Part shown: in pieces, positions 6,883 to 14,762 of the stretch
Position numbering within the stretch: the stretch's first letter is position 1
Layout: every line of letters starts with the position of its first letter
Assembly: GCA_014728075.1 (NCBI GenBank)
Contig: WJMG01000046.1
Coordinates: 1 to 32,111 of the forward strand
DNA: 32,111 nt
Source of the DNA: Candidatus Omnitrophota bacterium
Lineage (GTDB): Bacteria; Omnitrophota; Gorgyraeia; Tantalellales; Tantalellaceae
Direction of reading: 5' to 3'
Notes under the pieces: generated by a model
What the model was told of the DNA's origin: nothing
The model's database searches: none
What the model saw: only the letters and a program-made list of their open reading frames with translations
Program-made: the position numbers and the translations under genes

Positions 6883-9316
6883 CGGCTCAAAGGAGCTGAA
6901 GCCGTCCGAATGGACCCTTGAATACAAGGGTTTTGAGCCCTCGGAAGAGAGCTTGAGAGAAGCCCTCTGCACTCTTTCGAACGGCTATTTCGGCACCAGG
7001 GGAGCGGCCAACGAGGCCTCGGCGTCCAGGATAAGCTATCCGGGCACTTACATCGCCGGGGTCTACAACAAACTGGCCACCGAAATAGCCGGCAGGAAGA
7101 TATACAACGAGGATCTCGTGAACTGCCCGAACTGGCTGCCCGTGACCTTCAGGCTGGCCGGCGGCGAATGGATCTCCCTTGAGGACAGCGAAGTGCTTTC
7201 AAATACCAAACGCCTTGATTTTCGCAGAGGCATCCTTTTCCGTGAGATAGTCTTTTCCGATAACAAGGGAAGAAAGGTTAGGGTGCTGTCCGAGAGGATC
7301 GTACACATGGAATATCCTCATATCGGGGCCATAAGCTATGAGATCCGCCCCGAGGATTACGAAGGGAACCTGTACATACGGTCCTCGCTTGACGGGACGG
7401 TAGAGAACACCGGCGTAGCCAGATACCGTAAGCTGAGGTCCAGACATTTGAAAGCGGACGGACAGGGATTTACCCGCGACGGTATAGCGTGGCTTTCGGT
7501 CGTGACCTCGCGGTCCGATGTCACCATAGCCCAGGCTTCTAAGACCGTTCTTTACAGTAACGGAAAGAAGTTCTCCCCGGAACAGACGAAGTTCAGGAAA
7601 AAAAAGAAAATGGTCCGGCGCGATATAAAGATAAAAGCTTCCAGGGGGGATTCCTTCAGGATAGAGAAGACGGTAGCCATATACACTTCCAGGGACCGGG
7701 GGGTAAAGGACCCGGCCGCCGAGGCGAAAAAAAGCGTCAGGAAGGCTCCGTCCTTTGCCGTGCTCAAGAGAAAACAGGTCAAGGCCTGGGAAGATATCTG
7801 GAAGACCTGCGGGTTCAATGTTGATGACGGCAACGATGTACAGAAGATAATAAATTTCCATACTTTCCATCTCCTTCAGACGGCGACCCGGCATAACAGG
7901 AAAATAGACGCCGCCCTCCCGGCCAGGGGGCTTCACGGGGAATCCTACCGGGGGCACATTTTCTGGGACGAACTGTTCGTGATGCCTCTTTACGATTACC
8001 AGATGCCCGTCGTGTCCCGGGCGCTTCTGAAATACAGGTTTGAGCGTATCGGTAAAGCCAGGGAATACGCGGATGAGGAAGGCTACAGAGGCGCCATGTT
8101 CCCCTGGCAGAGCGGTTCCACCGGGGAGGAAGAGACACAGGTGCTGCATCTTAATCCGATGTCCGGTAAGTGGGGCCCCGATTACAGCAGGAACCAGCGG
8201 CACATTTCTTTCGCGATAGCGTATAATGTGTGGAAATACTGGGAAAGGACCGGAGATAAGGCTTTCATGGACAGATACGGCTCCGAGATATTCCTGTCGA
8301 TAGCCGAATTCTGTTCAAGCCTGGCCGAATTCTCGGAAAAGGACGGGAGGTTCCATACTCACGGGTTGATGGGGCCCGACGAATTCCACGAAAAAATGCC
8401 TTTTTCTGACGAAGCCGGTTATACCGACAACGCTTATTCCAACGCTTTCATAGTGTGGATATTGCTAAAGGCCGAAGAGCTCCTCAATTCAATGTCTCCC
8501 TATAAACGCAGAAGGCTGATGGAAAAGTGCGGGCTGAAGGAAAGCTCGCCGGAGCTTTGGAAAGAGATAACCCGCGCCATGAACCTGATTATCCGTGAAG
8601 ACGGTATAATCGCTCAGTTCGAGGGATATTTCAAACTGAAAGAGCTCAACTGGAAATATTACAGTAACAAATACGGGGATATACACAGGATGGACCGCAT
8701 ACTTAAAGCGGAAGGTAAGAGCCCGAACGCCTATAAGGTGGCCAAGCAGGCTGATGTTCTCATGCTTTTCTATGTCTTTTCGCTGAGAGAGGTGCGTTAC
8801 ATTTTCAGGTCCATGGGATATGATTTCCGCCCCGGAATGCTCCGGAAGAATTACGATTATTACATAAAGCGGACCAGCCACGGCTCAACGCTTAGCAAGG
8901 TAGTCCATTGCTACCTTGCGCATGTCATGGGCAGGAAGAAAGAAGCCTGGAGATGGTATCTGGATGTCCTGGACTCGGACATCAACGATGTGCAGGGAGG
9001 GACTACCCCGGAAGGCATACATACGGGCGTAATGGGAGGTTCGCTTGACATTATCATGAGAGGGTTCGCGGGTATAGACGACGGCGACGGTAAGCTCAGG
9101 ATAGCGCCAAAGCCGCCTTCCCGGATAAGTAAGATCGATTTTACTATGAATTACAGGGAAAAAGAGATTTCCGTGTCCATAAAGGAAAAGTCTTTCTTTA
9201 TGGAACTGAAGAAAAGCGGAGGCGGAAAAGAGCCGTTCGTAATAGAGGTTTACGGGAAAAAGAAAGAGCTTGTCCCGGGAAAACAGTACAGGTTCTCCCT
9301 GAAAAAAGGGGGATAA
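6857..9316 (+). CDS. Glycoside hydrolase family 65 protein (likely trehalose phosphorylase or trehalase)
   Basis: An 819-residue GH65 enzyme. The N-terminal beta-sandwich begins at WTLEYKGFEPSEESLREALCTLSNGYFGTRGA, the family's usual opening. The (alpha/alpha)6 barrel holds RGLHGESYRGHIFWDELFVMP, the general-acid motif GPDEFHE with Glu509, and RTSHGSTLS, which in phosphorylases contacts phosphate. Members act on trehalose, kojibiose or maltose, mostly by phosphorolysis giving beta-glucose-1-phosphate; some mycobacterial and eukaryotic members are hydrolases. Context with OtsA, OtsB and a beta-phosphoglucomutase domain points to trehalose and phosphorolysis. No ATG exists near the domain start: the only usable start is TTG 6857 inside the upstream gene, preceded by GAGGGAG, or else the frame is entered by a frameshift at the T-run 6853-6858. 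Family certain, substrate inferred. Confidence 0.93.
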   Translation: MSRRSKTSNGSKELKPSEWTLEYKGFEPSEESLREALCTLSNGYFGTRGAANEASASRISYPGTYIAGVYNKLATEIAGRKIYNEDLVNCPNWLPVTFRLAGGEWISLEDSEVLSNTKRLDFRRGILFREIVFSDNKGRKVRVLSERIVHMEYPHIGAISYEIRPEDYEGNLYIRSSLDGTVENTGVARYRKLRSRHLKADGQGFTRDGIAWLSVVTSRSDVTIAQASKTVLYSNGKKFSPEQTKFRKKKKMVRRDIKIKASRGDSFRIEKTVAIYTSRDRGVKDPAAEAKKSVRKAPSFAVLKRKQVKAWEDIWKTCGFNVDDGNDVQKIINFHTFHLLQTATRHNRKIDAALPARGLHGESYRGHIFWDELFVMPLYDYQMPVVSRALLKYRFERIGKAREYADEEGYRGAMFPWQSGSTGEEETQVLHLNPMSGKWGPDYSRNQRHISFAIAYNVWKYWERTGDKAFMDRYGSEIFLSIAEFCSSLAEFSEKDGRFHTHGLMGPDEFHEKMPFSDEAGYTDNAYSNAFIVWILLKAEELLNSMSPYKRRRLMEKCGLKESSPELWKEITRAMNLIIREDGIIAQFEGYFKLKELNWKYYSNKYGDIHRMDRILKAEGKSPNAYKVAKQADVLMLFYVFSLREVRYIFRSMGYDFRPGMLRKNYDYYIKRTSHGSTLSKVVHCYLAHVMGRKKEAWRWYLDVLDSDINDVQGGTTPEGIHTGVMGGSLDIIMRGFAGIDDGDGKLRIAPKPPSRISKIDFTMNYREKEISVSIKEKSFFMELKKSGGGKEPFVIEVYGKKKELVPGKQYRFSLKKGG

Positions 9317-9326
9317 GGAGGTAAAA

Positions 9327-9692
9327 ATGGCTAGGAAAAAGATTCTGGTCGTGGACGGCGATATCAACCAGGGAGAACAGCTGGCCCATAAGTTCCAGGA
9401 AAAGGATTTTCAGGCGCGTTCCGTTCCCAGCGGGGAGGAAGCCGTAAAGATACTGCGGGACGAATGGATGGACCTTATTATACTCGCTATAAAACTGCAG
9501 GGGGAGATAGACGGCTTCCAGCTGCTTAAGACCATAAAAAAGGACGAAAAGCTTTCGGAGATACCGATAGTTATAGAGTCCGACAAGCCGGGGGTCAAGG
9601 ATGTGTTCAAGGATATAGGGGCCGTGGATTTTTTCGTAAAACCCTGTCCGGCCTCCGATCTTATAAAAAAAGTCGAGGAGATATTATCATAG
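9327..9692 (+). CDS. Receiver-fold protein lacking the phosphoacceptor aspartate
   Basis: A 121-residue stand-alone CheY-like receiver. The fold pattern is clear: KKILVVDGD at 4-12 (acidic pocket), DLIIL at 49-53, IPIVIES at 79-85 and FFVKP with conserved Lys105. The position that normally carries the phosphorylated Asp, just after DLIIL, is Ala54 (LAIKLQGEIDG instead of LDIxLPGxDG). Phosphorylation in the normal way is therefore not possible, and it is likely a pseudo-receiver acting by protein binding. No output domain is present. It follows the GH65 gene by 10 bases with AAGGAGG, so it belongs to the trehalose operon and may regulate or scaffold something within it. The partner is unknown. 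Confidence 0.88.
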   Translation: MARKKILVVDGDINQGEQLAHKFQEKDFQARSVPSGEEAVKILRDEWMDLIILAIKLQGEIDGFQLLKTIKKDEKLSEIPIVIESDKPGVKDVFKDIGAVDFFVKPCPASDLIKKVEEILS

Positions 9693-9738
9693 GAAAATAC
9701 CGCCGCGCCTCATGCGCACGGTGTCCGGGGAGGTAATT

Positions 9739-10212
9739 ATGAGGGAAAAGAAAGACCGCGTGAAAGACCTCAGCAAAATGCTGAAATCCGTAAAGGCGTC
9801 CGACATCATGACAAAAGATGTGATCGTGACGAAAAAAAGCGCCACGCTGTCGGAAATAGCCGAAATAATGATAGAGAAAAGAATAAGCGGACTTCCGGTG
9901 ATGAGCTCTTCGGGGAAGGTCCTGGGGATAATCACCGAGAACGATCTTTTCATGGTAATGGATATGGTGCGCTCCGGAGATATTCCCCACTCCGGCAGGA
10001 ACGCCAAAAAAGGTCCTACCGTTGATTTTGCCATGTCGACCAAGGTCCATAAGATAAAGACCAATACCAACCTTGAGGATATCATTGTCCTGATGAAGTA
10101 CAAGAACGCCCATACTCTGCCGGTGATGAAAGGCAAAAAGATGGCCGGGGTTATCGGCAGGCGCGATGTTTTCAAGAAATTCTACTCTATCGTCAAGAAA
10201 CTTCACCTGTAA
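9739..10212 (+). CDS. CBS-pair domain protein
   Basis: A 157-residue protein consisting of two CBS motifs and little else. After a basic N-terminal stretch, the first begins SDIMTKDVIVTKKSATLSEIAEIMIEKRISGLPVMSSSGKVLGIITENDL. The second contains VHKIKTNTNLEDIIVLMKYKNAHTLPVMKGKKMAGVIGRRDVFK. CBS pairs bind adenine nucleotides (AMP, ATP, SAM) and sense energy state. The start is ATG 9739, with GGAGG at 9729-9733, rather than an earlier in-frame ATG at 9712. It lies 46 bases behind the pseudo-receiver and is probably the last gene of the trehalose operon, where nucleotide sensing of an enzyme is an attractive but unproven role. Confidence 0.85.
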   Translation: MREKKDRVKDLSKMLKSVKASDIMTKDVIVTKKSATLSEIAEIMIEKRISGLPVMSSSGKVLGIITENDLFMVMDMVRSGDIPHSGRNAKKGPTVDFAMSTKVHKIKTNTNLEDIIVLMKYKNAHTLPVMKGKKMAGVIGRRDVFKKFYSIVKKLHL

Positions 10213-10238
10213 ACAAAGGAGCGGGCTCACTTTCTCTT

Positions 10239-10271
10239 TGCGGCGCGGGACCGGAACATTCTCGCGCCGCA
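10239..10271 (+). terminator. GC-rich hairpin after the CBS gene, probable terminator
   Basis: TGCGGCGCGGGA (10239-10250) pairs with TCTCGCGCCGCA (10260-10271) with one G-U pair and a 9-base loop. A run of seven T follows at 10294-10300, but 20 bases away, so this is not a textbook intrinsic terminator. Rho-assisted termination or RNA protection is possible. Confidence 0.45.
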
Positions 10272-10300
10272 ATAGCGCAGGCGAAGAGAGCGGTTTTTTT

Positions 10301-10325
10301 GGTGAAAAATTTCACAAAAATCACC
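10301..10325 (+). promoter_or_regulatory. Upstream Rex-box-like palindrome
   Basis: GTGAAA-AA-TTTCAC at 10302-10315 is a palindrome matching the core of Rex operators (TTGTGAAA-like arms around an AT centre). It is followed by extra TCACC half sites at 10321-10325 and 10330-10334. It lies about 125 bases upstream of the second palindrome at the rex promoter. Confidence 0.6.
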
Positions 10326-10411
10326 AAAATCACCGTTATGTTTAAATTTTTTCCTTATATGGATTTACATTAAAAAGCCTTGATCTGATAAAAAAATATG
10401 GAAAATAATAC

Positions 10412-10455
10412 TTGACAGAAGATGGATAAGGGTGTATATTAGTGAAAAAATTCAC
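10412..10455 (+). promoter_or_regulatory. rex promoter with an overlapping Rex-box-like operator
   Basis: TTGACA (10412-10417) and TATATT (10435-10440) are 17 bases apart, a strong sigma70-type promoter. GTGAA-AAAA-TTCAC (10442-10455) lies directly over the predicted start of transcription (about 10447). A repressor bound there would block initiation, consistent with autoregulation of rex by the cellular NADH/NAD+ ratio. Confidence 0.7.
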
Positions 10456-10489
10456 CAATGGCACTTTTAGGGGGGTCTCAAGGATAATT

Positions 10490-11104
10490 ATGGATCTTTC
10501 GAATAACACCATAGAAAGGCTTTGCAGGATATTCGGGCATCTGGGAGCCATCGAAAAGACCGGGGTCGAATTCGTTTCTTCGGCTGAGCTCGCCGGCGCT
10601 TTAGGGGCTACTTCGTATACAGTAAGAAAAGACCTCAGCCTTTTGGGAATAACCGGGTTTACCAGAAAAGGGTATGAGGTCAGTTCGCTTAAAAAAGAGC
10701 TCGGGTCAAAACTTCGGCTTGCCGGTAGAAGAAAAGCCTGTATCGTTGGCCTGGGCCGGTTGGGTTCCGCGCTTCTCGACTACGAAAAATTCCAGGAGGA
10801 CGGCTTTGAGATAGTGGCCGGTTTTGACAGAAGCGTAAATAAGCTTGAAAGGATACGGACGCACATAGAGGTTTACCCGGTAGGCTCGATGAAAGATGTA
10901 ATAAAGGAAAAAGGGATAGAGATGGGAATAATAACCGTACCGGGCGAACATGCCCAGGAAGTTGCCGATAGACTGACGGGATGCGGAGTAAGAGGCATAC
11001 TGAATTTTTCTCCGGTAGAGGTAAGTGTTCCGGATAAGGTGGTAAGCGTCAACATGGACTTTACCAACGCCCTGAGGTTCATAGCGGCGAAGCTCGGAGG
11101 ATAA
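10490..11104 (+). CDS. rex: Redox-sensing transcriptional repressor Rex
   Basis: A 204-residue repressor. Residues 1-70 form a winged helix (VSSAELAGALGATSYTVRKDLSLLG is the recognition region). Residues about 80-200 form a Rossmann domain with GLGRLG at 87-92 and an acidic residue at the end of the second strand (GFD), fitting NAD(H) binding. The family represses fermentation and respiration genes when NADH is low and leaves DNA when NADH rises. ATG 10490 is chosen because AAGGA lies 5 bases upstream; a GTG at 10442 in the same frame falls inside the operator and has no ribosome site. serC starts 87 bases after the stop without a clear terminator between, so rex and the serine genes may be co-transcribed. 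Identity is supported by both the protein pattern and Rex-box-like palindromes in its promoter region. Confidence 0.9.
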   Translation: MDLSNNTIERLCRIFGHLGAIEKTGVEFVSSAELAGALGATSYTVRKDLSLLGITGFTRKGYEVSSLKKELGSKLRLAGRRKACIVGLGRLGSALLDYEKFQEDGFEIVAGFDRSVNKLERIRTHIEVYPVGSMKDVIKEKGIEMGIITVPGEHAQEVADRLTGCGVRGILNFSPVEVSVPDKVVSVNMDFTNALRFIAAKLGG

Positions 11105-11191
11105 CAGGCCTGAACAGGTCCATGGTCATCAGGCAGACGACAACTCGCGATATCGCGGTCCGCGATCCGCGGCAGAAAAAAGGAGGACACA

Positions 11192-12271
11192 ATGGCTAGA
11201 GTTTATAATTTCAGCGCGGGCCCGGCTATGCTGCCCGAGGAGGTCTTAAAGAAGGCCGCCGACGAACTCGTTGATTACAGGGGGGCGGGTATGAGCGTAA
11301 TGGAGATGTCTCACAGGGGCAAAGAGTTCAAGGGCATAATAGAGGCGGCCGAGGCGGACCTGAGGGAGATAATGGACATCCCCGGGAACTACAAGGTGCT
11401 TTTTCTGCAGGGAGGCGCTTCACTGCAGTTCGCTATGGTACCTCTCAACCTCATGAAGAACAAGAAAGCGGACTATGTCCATACCGGTCAGTGGACCAAA
11501 AAGGCCATAGCCGAAGCTAAGAAGCTGGGAGATGTCAATATAGTGGCCTCGAGCGAGGACGAGACCTTTACTTATATCCCGGAACTCGATCCCCGCAAGT
11601 TCAGCAAAGACGCGGATTACTTTTACATCTGCACCAACAACACCATATACGGGACAAGGTACGCCGAGCTTCCCGAAACGGGCGAAGTGCCCCTGGTCGC
11701 GGATATGTCGTCCAACATCCTTTCGGAACGGACGGATGTTTCGAAGTTCGGCATCATCTTCGCCGGAGCGCAGAAGAACATAGGTCCCGCTGGGGTTACC
11801 ATAGTCATTATCAGGGAAGACCTGATCGGCAACGCGCCGGAAGAACTGCCGACCCTGCTTAACTACAAGACCCACTCGGAGGCCTTTTCCATGTTCAATA
11901 CCCCGCCCACTTATTCCATCTATATGGCAGGCCTGGTGTTCCGGTGGATAAAAGAGCGGGGAGGGATAAAGGCCATTGAGGAAAAGAACCTGAAGAAAGC
12001 TTCCATGCTTTACGACCATATTGACGGATCAGACCTTTTCAAGAGCCCGGTCAGGAAAGAGGACAGGTCGATAATGAATGTTCCTTTCGTTACCGGGGAC
12101 GCGGAGATGGACGCTAAATTCATAGCCGGGGCTTCCGAGCGGGGCTTGAAAACACTTAAAGGCCACAGAACGGTAGGCGGAATGAGGGCGAGTATTTACA
12201 ACGCTATGCCGGTCGAAGGCGTAGAGGCCCTGGTCAAGTTCATGGAAGAATTCGAGAAAAACAACGCCTGA
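11192..12271 (+). CDS. serC: Phosphoserine aminotransferase
   Basis: A 359-residue class V PLP aminotransferase that converts 3-phosphohydroxypyruvate and glutamate to phosphoserine. The N-terminus YNFSAGPAMLPEEVL is the SerC signature. LQGGASLQFAMVPLNL binds PLP phosphate, TNNTIYGT is typical, ADMSSNILS carries the Asp that contacts the pyridine nitrogen, and AGAQKNIGPAG holds the Schiff-base Lys195. Length is normal for SerC. ATG 11192 is preceded by AAAAGGAGG. serA follows 25 bases later with its own GGAGG, so serC-serA form an operon. The order SerC then SerA provides steps 2 and 1 of serine synthesis; the phosphatase SerB is not in the window. Confidence 0.96.
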   Translation: MARVYNFSAGPAMLPEEVLKKAADELVDYRGAGMSVMEMSHRGKEFKGIIEAAEADLREIMDIPGNYKVLFLQGGASLQFAMVPLNLMKNKKADYVHTGQWTKKAIAEAKKLGDVNIVASSEDETFTYIPELDPRKFSKDADYFYICTNNTIYGTRYAELPETGEVPLVADMSSNILSERTDVSKFGIIFAGAQKNIGPAGVTIVIIREDLIGNAPEELPTLLNYKTHSEAFSMFNTPPTYSIYMAGLVFRWIKERGGIKAIEEKNLKKASMLYDHIDGSDLFKSPVRKEDRSIMNVPFVTGDAEMDAKFIAGASERGLKTLKGHRTVGGMRASIYNAMPVEGVEALVKFMEEFEKNNA

Positions 12272-12296
12272 GGGCACCGGAATAAAGGAGGTAATT

Positions 12297-13472
12297 ATGA
12301 GGAAGATACTTAAACTCAACAAAATAGCCAAAGAGGGACTTGATATATTCCCGCTGGATGAGTACGAGATAGGCACCGAGATCGCGAATCCCGAGGCGAT
12401 AATCCTGAGAAGTTTCAAGATGCACGACATGGAGATACCGGGAACGCTGCTTGCCGTGGGACGGGCCGGGAGCGGAGTGAACAACATCCCCATAGAAAAA
12501 TGCTCCGAAAGGGGAATAGTGGTCTTTAATACCCCGGGAGCCAACGCCAACGCCGTTAAGGAACTGGCCATAGCGGGGCTTCTCCTGGCTTCGCGGGATA
12601 TCGCGAAAGGGATAGCTTACGCCGAATCCCTGAAGGGAAAAGGAGAGGAAGTACCCGGTCTTGTCGAGGCGAACAAAAAGACTTTTGCCGGACAGGAGAT
12701 AATGGGTAAGACCCTGGGGGTCATAGGCCTCGGCAAGATAGGGGTCATGGTAGCGAACAGCGCCATGGAACTCGGAATGGAGGTCGTCGGTTACGACCCC
12801 TTCATTTCCGTGGAAGCCGCATGGGGGCTTTCCAGGGCCGTCAGAAGGGCGGAAGGTTTCGATTCCCTTCTTTCCAGGGCCGATTACATAACGATACATA
12901 CTCCGCTCATCGACGAGACCAGGGGAATGATCAACAAGGAAAAGTTCGGGCTTATGAAGAAAGGCGTGAGGATATTGAACCTTTCCAGGGGCGGAATAGT
13001 GAACAACGACCATCTGAAAAAAGCCATAGAAGAAGGTGTGGTCGAGCGTTATGTGACCGACTTCCCGGACGATGAGGTCCTGAACATGGATAAGACCATA
13101 GCCATACCCCATCTCGGGGCTTCGACCGCGGAAGCGGAAGGCAACTGCGCGCGTATGGCCGCGAAACAGCTCAAGGATTTTCTGGAAAAAGGCAATATCA
13201 AGAACTCGGTCAACTACCCGGATTGTAAACTCGAGCAGAATTCCGATTACCGGCTTCTGGTCATGAACAGGAATATCCCTAACATGGTAGGCCAGATCTC
13301 CGCCATACTCGCAAAAAGCGACATAAATATAGTCGAGATGCTCAACAAGAGCAAGAAGGATTACGCTTATACCATAATAGATGTGGAACAGGAGCCGAAA
13401 GAAGCCCTGGTAGAGGAAATATGCGGCATCGAGGGAGTTGTCAAGGTAAGGTCCCTCAAACTGGCTAAATAA
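12297..13472 (+). CDS. serA: D-3-phosphoglycerate dehydrogenase with C-terminal ACT domain
   Basis: A 391-residue D-2-hydroxyacid dehydrogenase that oxidises 3-phosphoglycerate with NAD+. GVNNIPIEKCSERGIVVFNTPGANANAVKEL is characteristic of SerA, GLGKIG (in the Rossmann domain) binds NAD, and the catalytic set is Arg231 (NLSRGG), Glu260 (DDEVL) and His272 (PHLGAST). After the catalytic domain about 70 residues (NRNIPNMVGQISAILAKSDINIVEML) form an ACT domain, the usual serine feedback site. There is no intervening ASB domain, so this is the shorter E. coli-like layout. Start ATG 12297 has AAGGAGG upstream. A very stable terminator follows 22 bases after the stop. Confidence 0.95.
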   Translation: MRKILKLNKIAKEGLDIFPLDEYEIGTEIANPEAIILRSFKMHDMEIPGTLLAVGRAGSGVNNIPIEKCSERGIVVFNTPGANANAVKELAIAGLLLASRDIAKGIAYAESLKGKGEEVPGLVEANKKTFAGQEIMGKTLGVIGLGKIGVMVANSAMELGMEVVGYDPFISVEAAWGLSRAVRRAEGFDSLLSRADYITIHTPLIDETRGMINKEKFGLMKKGVRILNLSRGGIVNNDHLKKAIEEGVVERYVTDFPDDEVLNMDKTIAIPHLGASTAEAEGNCARMAAKQLKDFLEKGNIKNSVNYPDCKLEQNSDYRLLVMNRNIPNMVGQISAILAKSDINIVEMLNKSKKDYAYTIIDVEQEPKEALVEEICGIEGVVKVRSLKLAK

Positions 13473-13494
13473 GAAGAAAAAGAGACATCCGCTC

Positions 13495-13533
13495 AAGAAG
13501 AAGGGGGGCGGCCTGCCGTCCCCCCTTCTTCTT
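13495..13533 (+). terminator. Terminator of the serC-serA operon
   Basis: AAGAAGAAGGGGGG (13495-13508) pairs with CCCCCCTTCTTCTT (13520-13533); the stem continues with CGG/CCG past a one-base bulge, leaving a CCTG loop. The pyrimidine-rich 3' arm substitutes for a separate T-run. Confidence 0.75.
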
Positions 13534-13554
13534 ATGTAATACTTTATTCCGGCG

Positions 13555-13584
13555 TGTACAACTACCCTTCACCTGGTGTATAAT
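13555..13584 (+). promoter_or_regulatory. Promoter of the CorA gene
   Basis: A perfect TATAAT at 13579-13584 is preceded directly by GGTG. A weak -35, TGTACA (13555-13560), lies 18 bases upstream. The leader of about 43 bases contains a tandem ACCGTTA and ends in GGGGAGA before ATG 13634. Confidence 0.55.
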
Positions 13585-13633
13585 AAATAACGGACCGTTA
13601 ACCGTTATCCCACCGAACCCACCGGGGAGACAT

Positions 13634-14698
13634 ATGTCAAAACTTATAAAGAGAGTTTCCCGAATGGCCGGAGCGGCCCCCGGCACTTTGATCCATATCG
13701 GCAAGGAAAGGCACGAAGAGGTCAGGATAACCCTGATCCGCTACGACGAGGCTTCGTCGGGAACTGAAGCGATAAAGGATCCCGCCGACCTCATACCTGA
13801 AGACGCCAATGGTAAAGTTTCCTGGATAAATGTCAACGGGGTGCACGATGTGTCCGTTGTCGAAAAGATAGGGGAGGTTTTCGGCATACACCCACTTGTT
13901 CTCGAGGATATCCTCAATACATCCCAGCGCCCGAAAACGGAAGAGTTCGAGGGCTATATGTTCACCGTACTTAAGATGATCTATTACGATCCCGGGAGCG
14001 AGCAGACCATAATAGAGCAGGTGAGCCTGATACTGGGAAAAAACTATGTTATCTCTTTCCAGGAGCAGGAAGGCGATGTTTTCGATCCGCTGAGAAAAAG
14101 GATACGGGACGGGGTGGGCCGTGTAAGGAAAAAAGGCCCGGATTACCTGGCTTACTGCCTTATGGACTCGGTGGTCGATAATTATTTTTCCGTACTGGAG
14201 AAATTCGCCGAGGACCTTGAGGTGATAGAGGAAGAGCTGGCGTCCTCTCCCGGCGAAAAGACCCTGATGAAGATCCATAAACTTAAAAGGGACGCGGTGC
14301 TTATACGCAAGGCCGTATGGCCCCTGAGGGAGATCATAAGCGTTTTTCAGAAAGAAGGGGCGGTGCTGATAGAAACAAAAAATAATGTTTTTTTCAGGGA
14401 TGTGTACGACCATACCATACAGGTCATAGATACGGTGGAAGCCCTGCGCGACATGGTCTCGGGGCTGCTGGACATATATCTTTCCAGCGTAAGCAATAAG
14501 ATGAACGAGGTGATGAAAGTACTTACGGTGTTCGCCTCGATATTCATCCCCCTTACCTTTATCGCGGGTATATACGGCATGAATTTCAAGTACATGCCCG
14601 AGCTTGAATGGCACTGGGGTTATTTCGGTGTGCTGGGATTCATGGCGGCGGTGGGTATTTCGATGCTGATATTTTTCAAACGCAGGAACTGGCTTTGA
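13634..14698 (+). CDS. corA: CorA-family magnesium/cobalt transporter
   Basis: A 354-residue CorA channel for Mg2+ (also Co2+, Ni2+). It has a long cytoplasmic alpha/beta N-domain (HPLVLEDILNTSQRPKTEEFEGYMFTVLKM) and a helical stalk. Two C-terminal membrane helices carry the selectivity signature YGMNF in the loop after the first (FIPLTFIAGIYGMNF), and the chain ends in a basic tail (FKRRNWL). These are full CorA features, and the acidic loop after YGMNF (MPELEW) is also typical. ATG 13634 has GGGGAGA 3 bases upstream. The gene has its own promoter and is followed after 64 bases by the amino-acid antiporter gene with no clear terminator between, so read-through into the acid-stress pair is possible. 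Confidence 0.95.
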   Translation: MSKLIKRVSRMAGAAPGTLIHIGKERHEEVRITLIRYDEASSGTEAIKDPADLIPEDANGKVSWINVNGVHDVSVVEKIGEVFGIHPLVLEDILNTSQRPKTEEFEGYMFTVLKMIYYDPGSEQTIIEQVSLILGKNYVISFQEQEGDVFDPLRKRIRDGVGRVRKKGPDYLAYCLMDSVVDNYFSVLEKFAEDLEVIEEELASSPGEKTLMKIHKLKRDAVLIRKAVWPLREIISVFQKEGAVLIETKNNVFFRDVYDHTIQVIDTVEALRDMVSGLLDIYLSSVSNKMNEVMKVLTVFASIFIPLTFIAGIYGMNFKYMPELEWHWGYFGVLGFMAAVGISMLIFFKRRNWL

Positions 14699-14762
14699 GC
14701 CGTGGGCGGGGGATCCGCGGTCACGGCCGAAGCGGCGTAGTTAAAAGTCAGGGAGGTTGGAT

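Noticed and set aside
7199-8203. 334-codon minus-strand open frame
   Set aside because: Shadow of GH65; composition typical of antisense translation in this window.
10442-10489. GTG 10442 as the start of rex
   Set aside because: It falls inside the Rex-box-like palindrome at the transcription start and has no ribosome site; ATG 10490 has AAGGA at the right distance.
12240-13496. 418-codon minus-strand open frame
   Set aside because: Exact mirror of serA; the translation is Phe/Tyr/Asp-rich without any recognisable motif and has no ribosome site.
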